Of a stretch of 48,250 bases of DNA, positions 1 through 8,542 are shown piece by piece; position 1 is the stretch's first letter, and the number at the start of each line of letters is the position of its first letter. Under the pieces are notes generated by a model. It was not told the DNA's origin. It ran no database searches and was given only the letters and a program-made list of their open reading frames with translations. The stretch is from Burkholderia sp. H160 (lineage in GTDB: Bacteria > Pseudomonadota > Gammaproteobacteria > Burkholderiales > Burkholderiaceae), in NCBI GenBank assembly GCA_000173575.1, contig ABYL01000045.1, positions 1 to 48,250 on the forward strand, written 5' to 3'. The position numbers and the translations under genes were made by a program.

Positions 1-1328
1 CGCTGGCCTGAGCGCTGATCCGTGCCTTGTCCGGGACGCTGGCCGGAGCCTTGAACCGGCCTGGCCGAAGCGCCACCACCTGCACCGCCCGCACTCGCGC
101 CGTCACGGCGCCCAGCGCCTTGTCCCTGGCGCGGCGAACGTCCGCCGCCGCCCTGGCTGCGTCGCTGGATCGGCTCCGGCTTCGCGGTCGGGTCCGGCTC
201 GAAACCGGCGATGACTTCCTGCGGAACCGGACGCTTGATCAGCTTCTCGATGTCCTTCAGCAACTGCAGTTCATCGACGCAGACGAGCGACACCGCCTCG
301 CCCGTCGCGCCCGCGCGACCCGTGCGGCCGATGCGGTGCACGTAGTCTTCCGGCACGTTCGGCAGATCGAAGTTGACCACGTGCGGCAGCTGATCGATAT
401 CGATGCCGCGTGCCGCGATGTCGGTCGCGACCAGCACTTGCAGCGTGCCGTCCTTGAACTCGGCGAGCGCACGCGTACGTGCCGACTGGCTCTTGTTGCC
501 GTGAATCGCAAGCGCGCTGATGCCGTCCTTGGTCAGCTGCTCGGCGAGGCGGTTTGCGCCGTGCTTGGTGCGCGTGAACACGAGCACCTGGAACCAGTTG
601 TGCTGACGGATCAGATGCGTGAGCAGCTCGCGCTTGCGGTCGCGATCGACGGGATGAATTTTCTGCGCGACCGTTTCGGCCGTCGTATTGCGGCGCGCGA
701 CTTCGATCAGCGCCGGCGAGTCGAGCAGGCTGTCGGCGAGCGCTTTGATCTCGTCGGAGAAGGTCGCCGAGAACAGCAGGTTCTGGCGCTTCGGTGGCAG
801 CTTCGCGAGCACGCGCTTGATGTCGTGGATGAAGCCCATGTCGAGCATGCGGTCCGCTTCGTCGAGCACGAGGATCTCGAGATGCGACAGGTCGATGGTC
901 TTCTGCTGCATGTGATCGAGCAGACGGCCCGGCGTCGCGACGACGATATCGACGCCGCGCTTGAGTGCATCGATTTGCGGATTGATGCCGACGCCGCCGA
1001 ACATCACGGTCGACTTCAGCTTCAGGTACTTGCCGTACGCACGCACACTTTCTTCGACCTGTGCGGCGAGTTCGCGCGTCGGCGTGAGGATCAGCGCGCG
1101 CACCACGCGCTTGCCGCCGGCGGCCGGCGGCATCGAATTCAGACGCTGCAGGATCGGCAGCGTGAAGCCGGCGGTTTTGCCGGTGCCGGTCTGCGCGCCG
1201 GCGAGCAGGTCGCCGCCGTCGAGCACGGCGGGGATCGCCTGGGTCTGGATCGGGGTCGGGCTGGTGTAGCCGAGTTCATTGACAGCGCGGACCAGCGGTT
1301 CGGACAAGCCGAGGGAATCAAAAGACAT
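1..1328 (-). CDS. rhlE: DEAD-box ATP-dependent RNA helicase, RhlE type (3' end outside window)
   Basis: ATP-dependent RNA helicase of the DEAD-box family, acting on structured RNA in the cytoplasm. The reverse strand reads from ATG at 1328 ([16 protein letters not shown]) through the Q motif ([10 protein letters not shown]), Walker A (AQTGTGKT), VATPGR and [11 protein letters not shown], then the helicase C domain with its HRIGRTGR-type motif near 300-340. After the core comes a Gly/Arg/Gln/Ser-rich tail that is still open at base 1, so the C-terminus is missing. About 442 codons are visible. Such basic tails bind RNA and are normal in RhlE of Burkholderiales. The exact paralogue (RhlE1 or RhlE2) cannot be told here. 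Confidence 0.93.
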   Translation of the reverse strand, partial: MSFDSLGLSEPLVRAVNELGYTSPTPIQTQAIPAVLDGGDLLAGAQTGTGKTAGFTLPILQRLNSMPPAAGGKRVVRALILTPTRELAAQVEESVRAYGKYLKLKSTVMFGGVGINPQIDALKRGVDIVVATPGRLLDHMQQKTIDLSHLEILVLDEADRMLDMGFIHDIKRVLAKLPPKRQNLLFSATFSDEIKALADSLLDSPALIEVARRNTTAETVAQKIHPVDRDRKRELLTHLIRQHNWFQVLVFTRTKHGANRLAEQLTKDGISALAIHGNKSQSARTRALAEFKDGTLQVLVATDIAARGIDIDQLPHVVNFDLPNVPEDYVHRIGRTGRAGATGEAVSLVCVDELQLLKDIEKLIKRPVPQEVIAGFEPDPTAKPEPIQRRSQGGGGRSPRQGQGAGRRDGASAGGAGGGASARPVQGSGQRPGQGTDQRSGQ

Positions 1329-1552
1329 AAAAGCTCTTTGCAATGCAGTTTCGCGAACGGCCCCGCGGGGGCAACGGACCCCAACGCGGAATTACCAGCG
1401 CGGCATCGACACGCCCGTAGGGCGTGTGCGAGGCCGAAGCCCGGTTCCGTTCACGGAGAAATCGGCGGCACGCTCACAGATGTGCCGGATGTTTCAACGC
1501 GCTATGCAGACACGTCGACTGGCCTTAAGTTGCATTTCGTCGCCGTGGAATG

Positions 1553-2173
1553 TCACGCGACATAGCGCGCGACACTGACGAATTGACACAGACTGCCCGC
1601 CAGTACGAACAGGTGCCAGATACCATGTCCGTGGCGGATGCGCTCGTCGTTGATGAAGAAATAGATGCCGCCGCTATAGATGATGCCGCCGGCCACGAGC
1701 CACGCGGTACCCGCGGCAGGCAACGCCTGCACCAGCGGGCGGACGGCTACGAGCGCGAGCCATCCCATCAACACATACAGCACCATCGACACGCTGCGGG
1801 TGCGTCGCCCGAGCGTGAGTTCCTGCACGATGCCGAGGGCGGCAAGCCCCCAGCTCACGCCGAATAGCGACCAGCCCCACGGTCCACGCAAGGTGACGAG
1901 CGTGAACGGCGTGTAGCTGCCGGCGATCAGCAGGTAGATCGCCGAATGATCGCATTTCTGCAGAATCGCCTTCAGACGCGGATGGCTCACGCTGTGATAC
2001 AGCGTCGAGATCGCATACAGCACGAACAGCATCGCGCCATACACGCTGAAGCTCACCACCTTGTACGCGTCGCCGTCGAGCGCGCCCATCGTGACGAGCG
2101 TCGCCAGCCCCACCACCGACAGCACGGCGCCGACGAGGTGGGTAATGCTGTTCAAACGCTCACCAACGGGCAC
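1553..2173 (-). CDS. Hemolysin III family (YqfA/PAQR-like) integral membrane protein
   Basis: Seven-helix inner-membrane protein of the hemolysin III/PAQR superfamily; its physiological role in proteobacteria is poorly defined. Visible family features are an N-terminal RLNSITHLVGA segment, the STLYHS motif in the second helix region, HSAIYLLIAGSYTPF, and a C-terminal WHLFVLAGS; these His/Ser/Asp positions form the presumed metal site. The open frame continues upstream to 2299, but I place the start at GTG 2173 because AGGAGG lies 8 bases before it and the upstream residues look non-coding. This gives 206 residues, normal for the family. It stands alone between rhlE and the cytochrome pair, all on the minus strand. 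Confidence 0.85.
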   Translation of the reverse strand: MPVGERLNSITHLVGAVLSVVGLATLVTMGALDGDAYKVVSFSVYGAMLFVLYAISTLYHSVSHPRLKAILQKCDHSAIYLLIAGSYTPFTLVTLRGPWGWSLFGVSWGLAALGIVQELTLGRRTRSVSMVLYVLMGWLALVAVRPLVQALPAAGTAWLVAGGIIYSGGIYFFINDERIRHGHGIWHLFVLAGSLCQFVSVARYVA

Positions 2174-2306
2174 GGCTCTTTCCTCCTGCGCGGTCCCACG
2201 AGGGTGACCACCAACACAAACGGACCCATATGATACCGGTCCTAGAAAAAACGAAGGGCGCGGCCTCGAAACTCGCAGGCCGCGCCCGGGGTGCTCCAAA
2301 CGCTGC

Positions 2307-3608
2307 TTAGTCGAGCGGCGCCGAACGCAGCTCGGCCACTTGCTGCGGCGACACGGCCGTGCCGTGGTTGCCCCAGGTCATACGGATGTACGTCACGACC
2401 GCTGCGACTTCCTGATTCGACAGAGCCTGCGCGAACGGCGGCATGCCATACGGATGCGGGTTCGCGTCCGTGCTCGGCGGATAACCACCGTTCAGCACCA
2501 TGCGGATCGGGTTGACCGCCGACGGCATCTGGATCGACGGGTTGTTCGCGAGCGGCGGGAACGCCGGAGGCCGGCCGAGACCATTCTCCTCGTGGCACTT
2601 CGCGCAGTTGTCAGCGTAGATCTTCTTACCTTGCTTCAACAGTTCGCCGCCAAACTTTTCCGAGGTTTCGAGCTGCAGCGGTTCCGGTGCTTCGCTCTTC
2701 TGCGGAATCGTCTTCAGGTACGTCGCCATCGCGTTGATGTCTTCGGTCGACAGATACTGCAGGCTGTTGTGAACCACTTCGGCCATCGGACCGAACACCG
2801 CGCCGCGGCTCGACACGCCGGTCTTCAGCAGATCGGCGATGTCCTGCAGGTCCCAGTCGCCGAGGCCGGCTTCCCGGTTCGACGTCAGCGACGGTGCATA
2901 CCAGTTCTGCAGCGGAATCAGACCGCCCGCGAAGGCCGCCGAGCTGACCGGGCCGCCCATCGCGTTGATCGAGGTGTGGCACATGCCGCAGTGGCCGAGG
3001 CCTTCGACCAGATATGCACCGCGATTCCATTCGACCGACTTGGTCGGATCCGGCTTGAACTCGCCTTCACGGAAGAACAGCGTGCGCCAGCCGATCAGCA
3101 TGTTGCGCTGGTTGAACGGGAATTTCAGTTCGTGCGGACGGCTCGGCACGTTGACCGGCGTGACCGAGCGCAGGTACGCATAGATCGCGTCGGAGTCGGC
3201 GCGCGTGACCTTCGTGTAGCTCGTGAACGGGAAGCCCGGATAGAGCAGGCTGCCATCCTTCGAGCGACCGGTGTGCATCGCGCGATAGAAGTCGTCCTGA
3301 GTCCACTTGCCGATGCCGTACTGGTCGTCCGGCGTGATATTCGGCGTGAACATCGTGCCGAACGGCGTGGCCATCGGCAGGCCGCCGGCGAACGGCAGGC
3401 CGCCGCGCACCGTGTGGCAGGCGATACAGTCGCCGGCACGGGCGAGGTACTCGCCCTTCCTGATCAGGTCGGCCTGGTCCGCGGGCGTTGCCGCCACGGC
3501 CGCACCGCTGCTATGCAGATTGTCGCCGCCCGACCAGAGGACGGGAACGAGTGCGGCGGCCGCGACCACGACGACTGCCGAGAGGGCGAACAAAGACTTG
3601 TGTTTCAT
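2307..3608 (-). CDS. Three-heme cytochrome c, alcohol/gluconate dehydrogenase cytochrome-subunit type
   Basis: Exported c-type cytochrome of 433 residues carrying electrons in the periplasm. Three CxxCH heme sites are visible: C61-H65 (CIACH), C207-H211 (CGMCH) and C335-H339 (CAKCH). A hydrophobic N-terminal segment (about 5-25) acts as signal or membrane anchor. Three evenly spaced domains and this length match the cytochrome subunit of membrane-bound alcohol, gluconate or aldehyde dehydrogenases. No dehydrogenase subunit lies next to it; its only partner is the diheme cytochrome 21 bases upstream. The start at 3608 is preceded by GGGAGAGA. The electron donor cannot be named from this window. 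Confidence 0.9.
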   Translation of the reverse strand: MKHKSLFALSAVVVVAAAALVPVLWSGGDNLHSSGAAVAATPADQADLIRKGEYLARAGDCIACHTVRGGLPFAGGLPMATPFGTMFTPNITPDDQYGIGKWTQDDFYRAMHTGRSKDGSLLYPGFPFTSYTKVTRADSDAIYAYLRSVTPVNVPSRPHELKFPFNQRNMLIGWRTLFFREGEFKPDPTKSVEWNRGAYLVEGLGHCGMCHTSINAMGGPVSSAAFAGGLIPLQNWYAPSLTSNREAGLGDWDLQDIADLLKTGVSSRGAVFGPMAEVVHNSLQYLSTEDINAMATYLKTIPQKSEAPEPLQLETSEKFGGELLKQGKKIYADNCAKCHEENGLGRPPAFPPLANNPSIQMPSAVNPIRMVLNGGYPPSTDANPHPYGMPPFAQALSNQEVAAVVTYIRMTWGNHGTAVSPQQVAELRSAPLD

Positions 3609-3629
3609 TTGAATGTCTCTCCCGGCGCC

Positions 3630-4361
3630 TTATTGCGGTTCGCTGCCGCAGGCAAGCGGAGTCTTCAAGGAGCGGGCCGGAGCCGGCACGGGGTTTTGCG
3701 GAGCCTGCTGCGTGGCAAGCCAGGCCGCGACCGCGTTCACGTCTTCGTCGCTAAGGCGCGTGGCGATCGTGTGCATGCAGTCCGGCGCGATGGCGCGGCG
3801 CGTGCCCGAGCGCCATGAGCCGAGCTGCGCGCTGATGTAGTCGGCGTGCAGACCGACGAGACCCGGGATCGCCGGTTCCATACCGGTCAGTGCCTTGCCA
3901 TGGCAAGCCGCGCAAGCGGGCACCTGCTTCGATGCATCACCTTGCAGCACGATCTGCTGACCGCGCGCGAGCGTGGTGGGCGATACCGTCGGCTTGGCCG
4001 GTGTCGGATACGGCGGGCGCTGCTGCGAGAAGAAGGTGGCGATCTGATGCAGGTAGTCGTCGGAGAGATAGGTGACGAGGTAGTTCATCGGCGGGTACTT
4101 GCGGCGCCCTTCACGGAAGTTCTGCAACTGATTGAACAGATATCCCGCCGGCTTGCCCGCGAGGCGCGGGAAGTAGTCATTGTCGGTGCCTTGCCCATGT
4201 GAGCCATGGCAGGCCGTGCAGCCCTGCACGCGCGCTTCCATCGTGTCGGGGGCCTTCGGTTGAGTCTGCGCTTTCGCAGCGCTATAGACACCCGTGGTGC
4301 CGATCAACAGAAGGGCGAGCAACGGGCGGAAGAGGCGTCTTGAAGACACGCGTAACTCCAT
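3630..4361 (-). CDS. Diheme cytochrome c (c4/c553-like), exported
   Basis: Periplasmic electron carrier of 243 residues with two CxxCH sites, C48-H52 (CTACH) and C150-H154 (CAACH), each opening one cytochrome c fold, as in the c4 family. The ATG at 4361 is preferred over the open frame to 4430 because it begins a clean signal peptide (RRLFRPLLALLLIGTT, cleavage near AKAQ). The three-heme cytochrome follows after 21 bases on the same strand, so the two are very likely one operon delivering electrons from a periplasmic dehydrogenase towards a terminal oxidase. That role is inferred from the family. Confidence 0.87.
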   Translation of the reverse strand: MELRVSSRRLFRPLLALLLIGTTGVYSAAKAQTQPKAPDTMEARVQGCTACHGSHGQGTDNDYFPRLAGKPAGYLFNQLQNFREGRRKYPPMNYLVTYLSDDYLHQIATFFSQQRPPYPTPAKPTVSPTTLARGQQIVLQGDASKQVPACAACHGKALTGMEPAIPGLVGLHADYISAQLGSWRSGTRRAIAPDCMHTIATRLSDEDVNAVAAWLATQQAPQNPVPAPARSLKTPLACGSEPQ

Positions 4362-4754
4362 CAGAATGGACCTGACCGAACTTCGGGCGGCTCGGTGTGA
4401 AGGACAGCCGTCGCTGCGGCGACGCAGCATTCTATCATCGAAGGGTGATGGTGCCTATTTGCCGCATGAGAGATGGCGCCAGATGTGACCTCCATGCGAC
4501 AGTGTGTCGCGATCTGCCGGTTTCGGACTTTTCTTGAGTCATGCGTCGTGGTCAACGCCTTCTGTGTCCAAAAATTTTCGCAGCGTCGCGATCACAAGAT
4601 CGATGCGACGTGGCGCATTCGATCGAACCTGGTTGAACCCATCCCCGCGCGCGCCATCGAAGCGTACACTTCCGGGCTCGCCGGCCGTCGTGGAGACGAC
4701 GCGCCTCGCCGGTCCGGCTATGTTCCATTCGTTCTCATCCGCTATCGGCCTTAC
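4362..4754. other. 393-base gap between divergent cytochrome and copC genes
   Basis: No convincing gene is seen. A frame open from 4473 runs into copC, but its residues before 4755 look like translated non-coding DNA. The gap must hold the promoters of both divergent operons. There are AT-richer patches near 4430 and 4565, but I cannot assign a -35/-10 pair with correct spacing. Confidence 0.5.
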
Positions 4755-5132
4755 ATGAAGCTATTCGATTCTTCCTCGTCGACGCTGCGTGCGTTGATGT
4801 CCGGCGCGGTGGCGCTGGCCATGTCGTCCACCGCGTTCGCGCATGCGCATCTGATCTCGAGCGCGCCGGTCGCGAACGCCGACGCCGTCGCGCCCGCCGA
4901 CGTGACGATTCATTTCACCGAGCCTCTTGAGCCGGCGTTGAGCAGGATCACGCTCGCCGACACGAGCGGCAAGCCGGCGACGGCGACCGCGTCGACGGTC
5001 GATAGCGCGGACGCGCGGGTGATGCGCCTCGCGCTGCCTCAACTGACGAACGGCCGCTATGCGGTGCACTGGGTCGCGGTGGCCACCGACGGCCATCGTA
5101 CGCAGGGCGACTTCGCGTTCAACGTCAAATGA
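4755..5132 (+). CDS. copC: CopC-domain copper-binding periplasmic protein
   Basis: Small periplasmic copper-binding protein of 125 residues. It has a signal peptide (hydrophobic ALMSGAVALAMSSTAFA, cleavage before HAHLISS), so His is at the mature N-terminus, the usual copper(II) ligand position of CopC. The beta-sandwich signatures DVTIHFTEPLEPALS and the terminal YAVHWVAVATDGHRTQGDFAFNV are seen. The start at 4755 is chosen because it begins the signal peptide. The stop overlaps the copD start by four bases (ATGA), so the two are translationally coupled. It probably handles periplasmic copper for uptake or delivery together with CopD. Confidence 0.9.
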   Translation: MKLFDSSSSTLRALMSGAVALAMSSTAFAHAHLISSAPVANADAVAPADVTIHFTEPLEPALSRITLADTSGKPATATASTVDSADARVMRLALPQLTNGRYAVHWVAVATDGHRTQGDFAFNVK

Positions 5133-6058
5133 ACTTCAACGGACTGTGGATCGGGCAGGTCGCAATGGCCGCGCTCATGAACGTCGCCTTCGGCTTCGCC
5201 GTGGGCTCGGCGCTGCTCGGCGCATGGCTCGCGAGGGACGGACAGCCAGGCACGTCGCCGGCGCGCCCCGGCTGGATGCGCGCGCAACGCTCGATGCTCG
5301 CGGCCACCATCGTGCTGGTGCTCGCGGATCTCGGCTGGCTGCTGTATCAAGCCGCGTCGATGAGCGGCGTCGCGTTGCCCGCGGCGTTCGGCGTGCTGCC
5401 GACGGTGCTGACGCAAACGCATGTCGGCTACGGCTGGAGTATCGCGTTCGGCGGCTCGCTGGTGCTGCTCGGCACCGCGCTGAGCCACGGCACGGGCATG
5501 CTGCGTAACACCTTGCTGTGGCTCGCGGTGCTTGCGATTGCGGCGGGCAAGGCGTCGCTCGGTCATGCGGCCGATGCGGGCGTCGTGTCGGCCGCGATCG
5601 GCATGCAGACGCTGCACGTGCTCGCGACGAGCGTATGGGGCGGACTCACGATGGCCTCTGGCTTCGCGGTGCTGCCGGCGCTCGGCGCCTCGACGGCGCG
5701 CGGCATGCTGATCCGCACGGCGACCCAGGTGTCGAATGTGTCGATCGTCGCGGTCGGGTTGGTGTTGCTGTCGGGCGTCTTCAATGCGCTGCGCGGATCG
5801 GGCGGTTCGTTGCAAGCGATCCAGGCGAGCACGTGGGGTCATGTGCTGACGTTGAAGCTCGTGCTGGTCGCGCTCGCACTCGTGCTCGGCGGGCTGAACC
5901 GGACCTCGGCGCTGCCGCGTCTGCGGCGCACCGCGTCGACCATGGATGCGCACACCTTCGTCAACGTGATCTATCTGGAAGCGCTCGTGATGATCGGCGT
6001 GTTCGTCGTCGCGGCTCTGCTGTCGCATAGCGTGCCGGCGTTCGCGGCGCTCGGTTGA
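5129..6058 (+). CDS. copD: CopD-family copper transport membrane protein
   Basis: Inner-membrane protein of 309 residues with about eight hydrophobic helices, of the CopD/YcnJ family. Family features are the repeated helix pairs, GHAADAG in the middle, HVLATSVWGGL, and a C-terminal HSVPAFAALG. CopD is thought to take copper delivered by CopC into the cytoplasm. It overlaps copC by four bases. There is no CopA/CopB or CopRS here, which favours an uptake or delivery pair over a full copper-resistance operon; this is inference. Confidence 0.88.
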   Translation: MNFNGLWIGQVAMAALMNVAFGFAVGSALLGAWLARDGQPGTSPARPGWMRAQRSMLAATIVLVLADLGWLLYQAASMSGVALPAAFGVLPTVLTQTHVGYGWSIAFGGSLVLLGTALSHGTGMLRNTLLWLAVLAIAAGKASLGHAADAGVVSAAIGMQTLHVLATSVWGGLTMASGFAVLPALGASTARGMLIRTATQVSNVSIVAVGLVLLSGVFNALRGSGGSLQAIQASTWGHVLTLKLVLVALALVLGGLNRTSALPRLRRTASTMDAHTFVNVIYLEALVMIGVFVVAALLSHSVPAFAALG

Positions 6059-6102
6059 ACGCGCGCATAAAGAAGCGCCGCGATTCGAAGCTCGAAGCCC
6101 GC

Positions 6103-6405
6103 CTACTCGAGGCCGAGGTGATGGCCGAGAATCGGCGCGCAGAATAGCGCGATTGCGCAGCCCGCGGCCTTGCCTTCGAGTTCGGCGCCGGCCGCGTGCG
6201 AGCCGACCATCTCCGTGAGCAGGTCGAAAACCTGGGGCAGACAGTACAGCACCGCCGCGGCGATAAAGCCTTTCCCGACCACCGCGATGCTCCATCCGCG
6301 CTCGTACGCGAGCATCGCGCCGATGACGCGCAGCACGCCGAACGCGACCAGCGCGCCGACCGCCGCCTGTTCGCGGATCAGATAGTCAGGGAGGAATTCG
6401 CCCAT
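6103..6405 (-). CDS. Conserved hypothetical small membrane protein
   Basis: Not recognised as a named family. The protein of 100 residues starting at ATG 6405 (MGEFLPDYLIREQ) has two or three hydrophobic helices (about 14-31, 36-54 and 80-95) and few charges between them. The start at 6405 is preferred to 6459 because GGGGCAC lies just upstream and the preceding residues look non-coding. It converges on copD and lies downstream of dgoD on the same strand, about 105 bases away, so a functional link with either is not established. Confidence 0.55.
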   Translation of the reverse strand: MGEFLPDYLIREQAAVGALVAFGVLRVIGAMLAYERGWSIAVVGKGFIAAAVLYCLPQVFDLLTEMVGSHAAGAELEGKAAGCAIALFCAPILGHHLGLE

Positions 6406-6510
6406 GGTGTGCCCCGATGCATGTGTCGTTTGCATGCATTTCAGCAAGGGGCGGTCCATGGGTATGTCCGATACCGTACAAACGGCGCGAATGCCGCTCA
6501 GCTGCTCAGA

Positions 6511-7659
6511 TCACCACTCGGCGACGCTGCCGTCCGCGTGACGCCACACCGGATTGCGCCAGCGATGACCGACCTTCGCCATCTCGCGCACTTTCTCTTC
6601 GTTGACCTCGATGCCGAGTCCCGGGCCCTGCGGAATCGACACGAAGCCGTCTTCGTATCTGAAGACTTCCGGGTTCTTGATGTAGTCGAGCAGGTCGTTG
6701 CCCTGGTTGTAATGGATGCCGAGGCTCTGTTCCTGGATGAACGCGTTATAGCTGACCGCGTCGATCTGCAGGCAGGTCGCGAGCGCGATCGGGCCGAGCG
6801 GGCAATGCAGCGCGAGCGCGACGTCGTAGGCTTCGGCCATTGAGGCGATCTTGCGGCACTCGGTGATGCCGCCCGCGTGCGACGCGTCCGGCTGGATGAT
6901 GTCGACGTAGCCGCCCGACAGGATGTGCTTGAAGTCCCAGCGCGAATACAGACGCTCGCCGAGCGCGATCGGCGTGTTGGTCTGATTGACGATGTCGCGC
7001 AGCGCCTCGGCGTTCTCCGAGAGCACCGGTTCTTCGATGAACAGCAACTTGTACGGATCGAGTTCCTTGGCCAGCACCTTCGCCATCGGCTTGTGTACGC
7101 GGCCGTGGAAGTCCACGCCGATGCCGATGTTCGGCCCGACCGCCTCGCGCACCGCCGCGACGTTGTTGATGACGCCTTGCACCTTGTCGAAAGTGTCGAT
7201 GATCTGCAGCTCTTCCGAGCCATTCATCTTGACGGCCTTGAAGCCGCGCTCGACCACCGCGCGCGCGTTGTTCGCGACATCGCTCGGACGATCGCCGCCG
7301 ATCCACGAGTAGACCTTGATTTTGTCGCGCACCTGGCCGCCGAGCAGCGCATGCACCGGCACGCCATGATGCTTGCCCTTGATGTCCCACAGCGCCTGAT
7401 CGACGCCGGCGATCGCGCTCATCGTGATCGGGCCGCCGCGATAGAAGCCTGCGCGGTACATCACCTGCCAGTGATCCTCGATCAACAGTGGGTCCTTGCC
7501 GATCAGATAATCGGACAGTTCCTCGACGGCCGCGGCGACCGTGTGCGCGCGGCCTTCCACCACCGGCTCGCCCCAACCGACGATGCCCTCGTCGGTCTCG
7601 ATCTTCAGGAAGCACCAGCGCGGCGGGACGATGAAGGTTTCGAGCTTGGTGATTTTCAT
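6511..7659 (-). CDS. dgoD: D-galactonate dehydratase
   Basis: Cytoplasmic enolase-superfamily enzyme that dehydrates D-galactonate to 2-dehydro-3-deoxy-galactonate (De Ley-Doudoroff route). The 382-residue length is that of E. coli DgoD. Seen are the capping-domain start [15 protein letters not shown], the catalytic barrel with GVDFHGR, the metal-ligand acids in FIEEPVL and ALGERLY, and the C-terminal [12 protein letters not shown]. DgoD uses a histidine pair as acid/base catalysts, consistent with the visible His residues. AGGAG lies before ATG 7659. The gene is divergent from a GntR regulator, and ACTATT-type half-sites fill its promoter. The rest of the pathway (dgoK, dgoA, transporter) is not in the window. 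Confidence 0.92.
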   Translation of the reverse strand: MKITKLETFIVPPRWCFLKIETDEGIVGWGEPVVEGRAHTVAAAVEELSDYLIGKDPLLIEDHWQVMYRAGFYRGGPITMSAIAGVDQALWDIKGKHHGVPVHALLGGQVRDKIKVYSWIGGDRPSDVANNARAVVERGFKAVKMNGSEELQIIDTFDKVQGVINNVAAVREAVGPNIGIGVDFHGRVHKPMAKVLAKELDPYKLLFIEEPVLSENAEALRDIVNQTNTPIALGERLYSRWDFKHILSGGYVDIIQPDASHAGGITECRKIASMAEAYDVALALHCPLGPIALATCLQIDAVSYNAFIQEQSLGIHYNQGNDLLDYIKNPEVFRYEDGFVSIPQGPGLGIEVNEEKVREMAKVGHRWRNPVWRHADGSVAEW

Positions 7660-7731
7660 GGTGCGTGTCTCCTGGCGGCCAGCGCGCGTGCGAAAAATTT
7701 CGGGACTTCCATGCTACAACAAAAGCGTTCT

Positions 7732-7765
7732 AAAATACTATTAATAGTACTATTTGCCAAATAGT
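7732..7765. promoter_or_regulatory. dgoD promoter with tandem ACTATT/AATAGT operators
   Basis: On the minus strand a -35 TTGGCA (7760-7755) and a -10 TATTTT (7737-7732) are spaced by exactly 17 bases. The region is filled with half-sites: ACTATT-AATAGT, a perfect 12-base palindrome at 7737-7748, followed directly by ACTATTT-GCC-AAATAGT, an inverted repeat at 7749-7765. Placement between dgoD and a divergent FadR-type GntR gene makes this the likely repressor operator for both. Binding is inferred. Confidence 0.7.
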
Positions 7766-7827
7766 GGTCAGACAGGAAGAATTCCGGCCGCGTTGCGCCA
7801 CGACACGCCAGCCGCGAGGAGAAAGCC

Positions 7828-8505
7828 ATTCAGCACGATCTGCACGGGCGAGTTGCCCAACTGCTCGCGACCGCGATTCTGCGCGGCGACTACGCGCCGG
7901 ACTCGATCCTGCCGCGCGAAGCCGAGTTGATGGAGACGTTCGGCGTGAGCCGTACGGTGCTGCGCGAGGCGTTGCGCACGCTGACGTCAAAAGGGCTGAT
8001 CGGATCGCGGCCTCGCGTCGGCACACGCGTGCGTCAGAAGTCCGCTTGGAATCTGCTCGATGCCGATCTGCTCGACTGGTACTCGCGAATCGCCGAGCCG
8101 ATGGCGTTCGCTCTGAAGCTTCAGGAAATGCGCGAGATGATCGAGCCGTATGCCGCCGGCCTCGCGGCCGACGCGTACACCGACGAGACGTTGCGCGCGC
8201 TCGCGGCCGCGCACGCCTCGATGGTGGCGGCGCGCAACGTCGACGAATGGGTGCGGGCGGATCTGCAATTCCACCTGAGCGTGCTCACCGCGTGCAGCAA
8301 CGAATTGCTGATTCCGCTCGGCGCGCTAATCGAGCGCACGCTCGAGGCGCAGTTGCGGCTCAATGCGAAACGCGCCGATGTGTTCAACGCCTCGCTCGCA
8401 GAGCACACGGCGGTGTTCGAAGCGATCCGCGCGCGCGATGCCGCGGCAGCGCGCGCGGCAATGGCGTCATTGCTCGGCGTGACACGCGGGCGAATCGAAG
8501 GCTAA
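7828..8505 (+). CDS. dgoR: GntR/FadR-family transcriptional regulator, probable DgoR (ATT start)
   Basis: DNA-binding regulator, probably the galactonate-responsive repressor of dgoD. The N-terminal winged helix is seen in frame from about codon 5 (LHGRVAQLLATAILRGDY, SILPREAEL, GVSRTVLREALRTL), followed by an all-helical FCD ligand domain (LQEMREMIEPYAAGLAA, LQFHLSVLTACSNELL). No ATG, GTG or TTG occurs between the upstream stop (7762) and TTG 7927, and starting at 7927 would delete half of the HTH domain. An ATT at 7828 lies 6 bases after AGGAG (7817-7821), so I use it; a CTG at 7840 is the other choice. This gives 225 residues, normal for FadR-type proteins. The symbol rests on neighbourhood. 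Confidence 0.78.
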   Translation: MQHDLHGRVAQLLATAILRGDYAPDSILPREAELMETFGVSRTVLREALRTLTSKGLIGSRPRVGTRVRQKSAWNLLDADLLDWYSRIAEPMAFALKLQEMREMIEPYAAGLAADAYTDETLRALAAAHASMVAARNVDEWVRADLQFHLSVLTACSNELLIPLGALIERTLEAQLRLNAKRADVFNASLAEHTAVFEAIRARDAAAARAAMASLLGVTRGRIEG

Positions 8506-8542
8506 GGCCATGGCAGGCCGGAGCGCGTGGCCGCGCCCGCTC

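Noticed and set aside
27-1565. Long plus-strand frame of 512 codons
   Set aside because: Antisense shadow of the RhlE helicase, with Arg/Asp-rich residues and no family similarity. Similar antisense frames over other genes were also left out.
5057-6295. Minus-strand frame of 412 codons across copD
   Set aside because: Arg/His-rich antisense shadow; copC-copD on the plus strand have clear family motifs and coupled starts.
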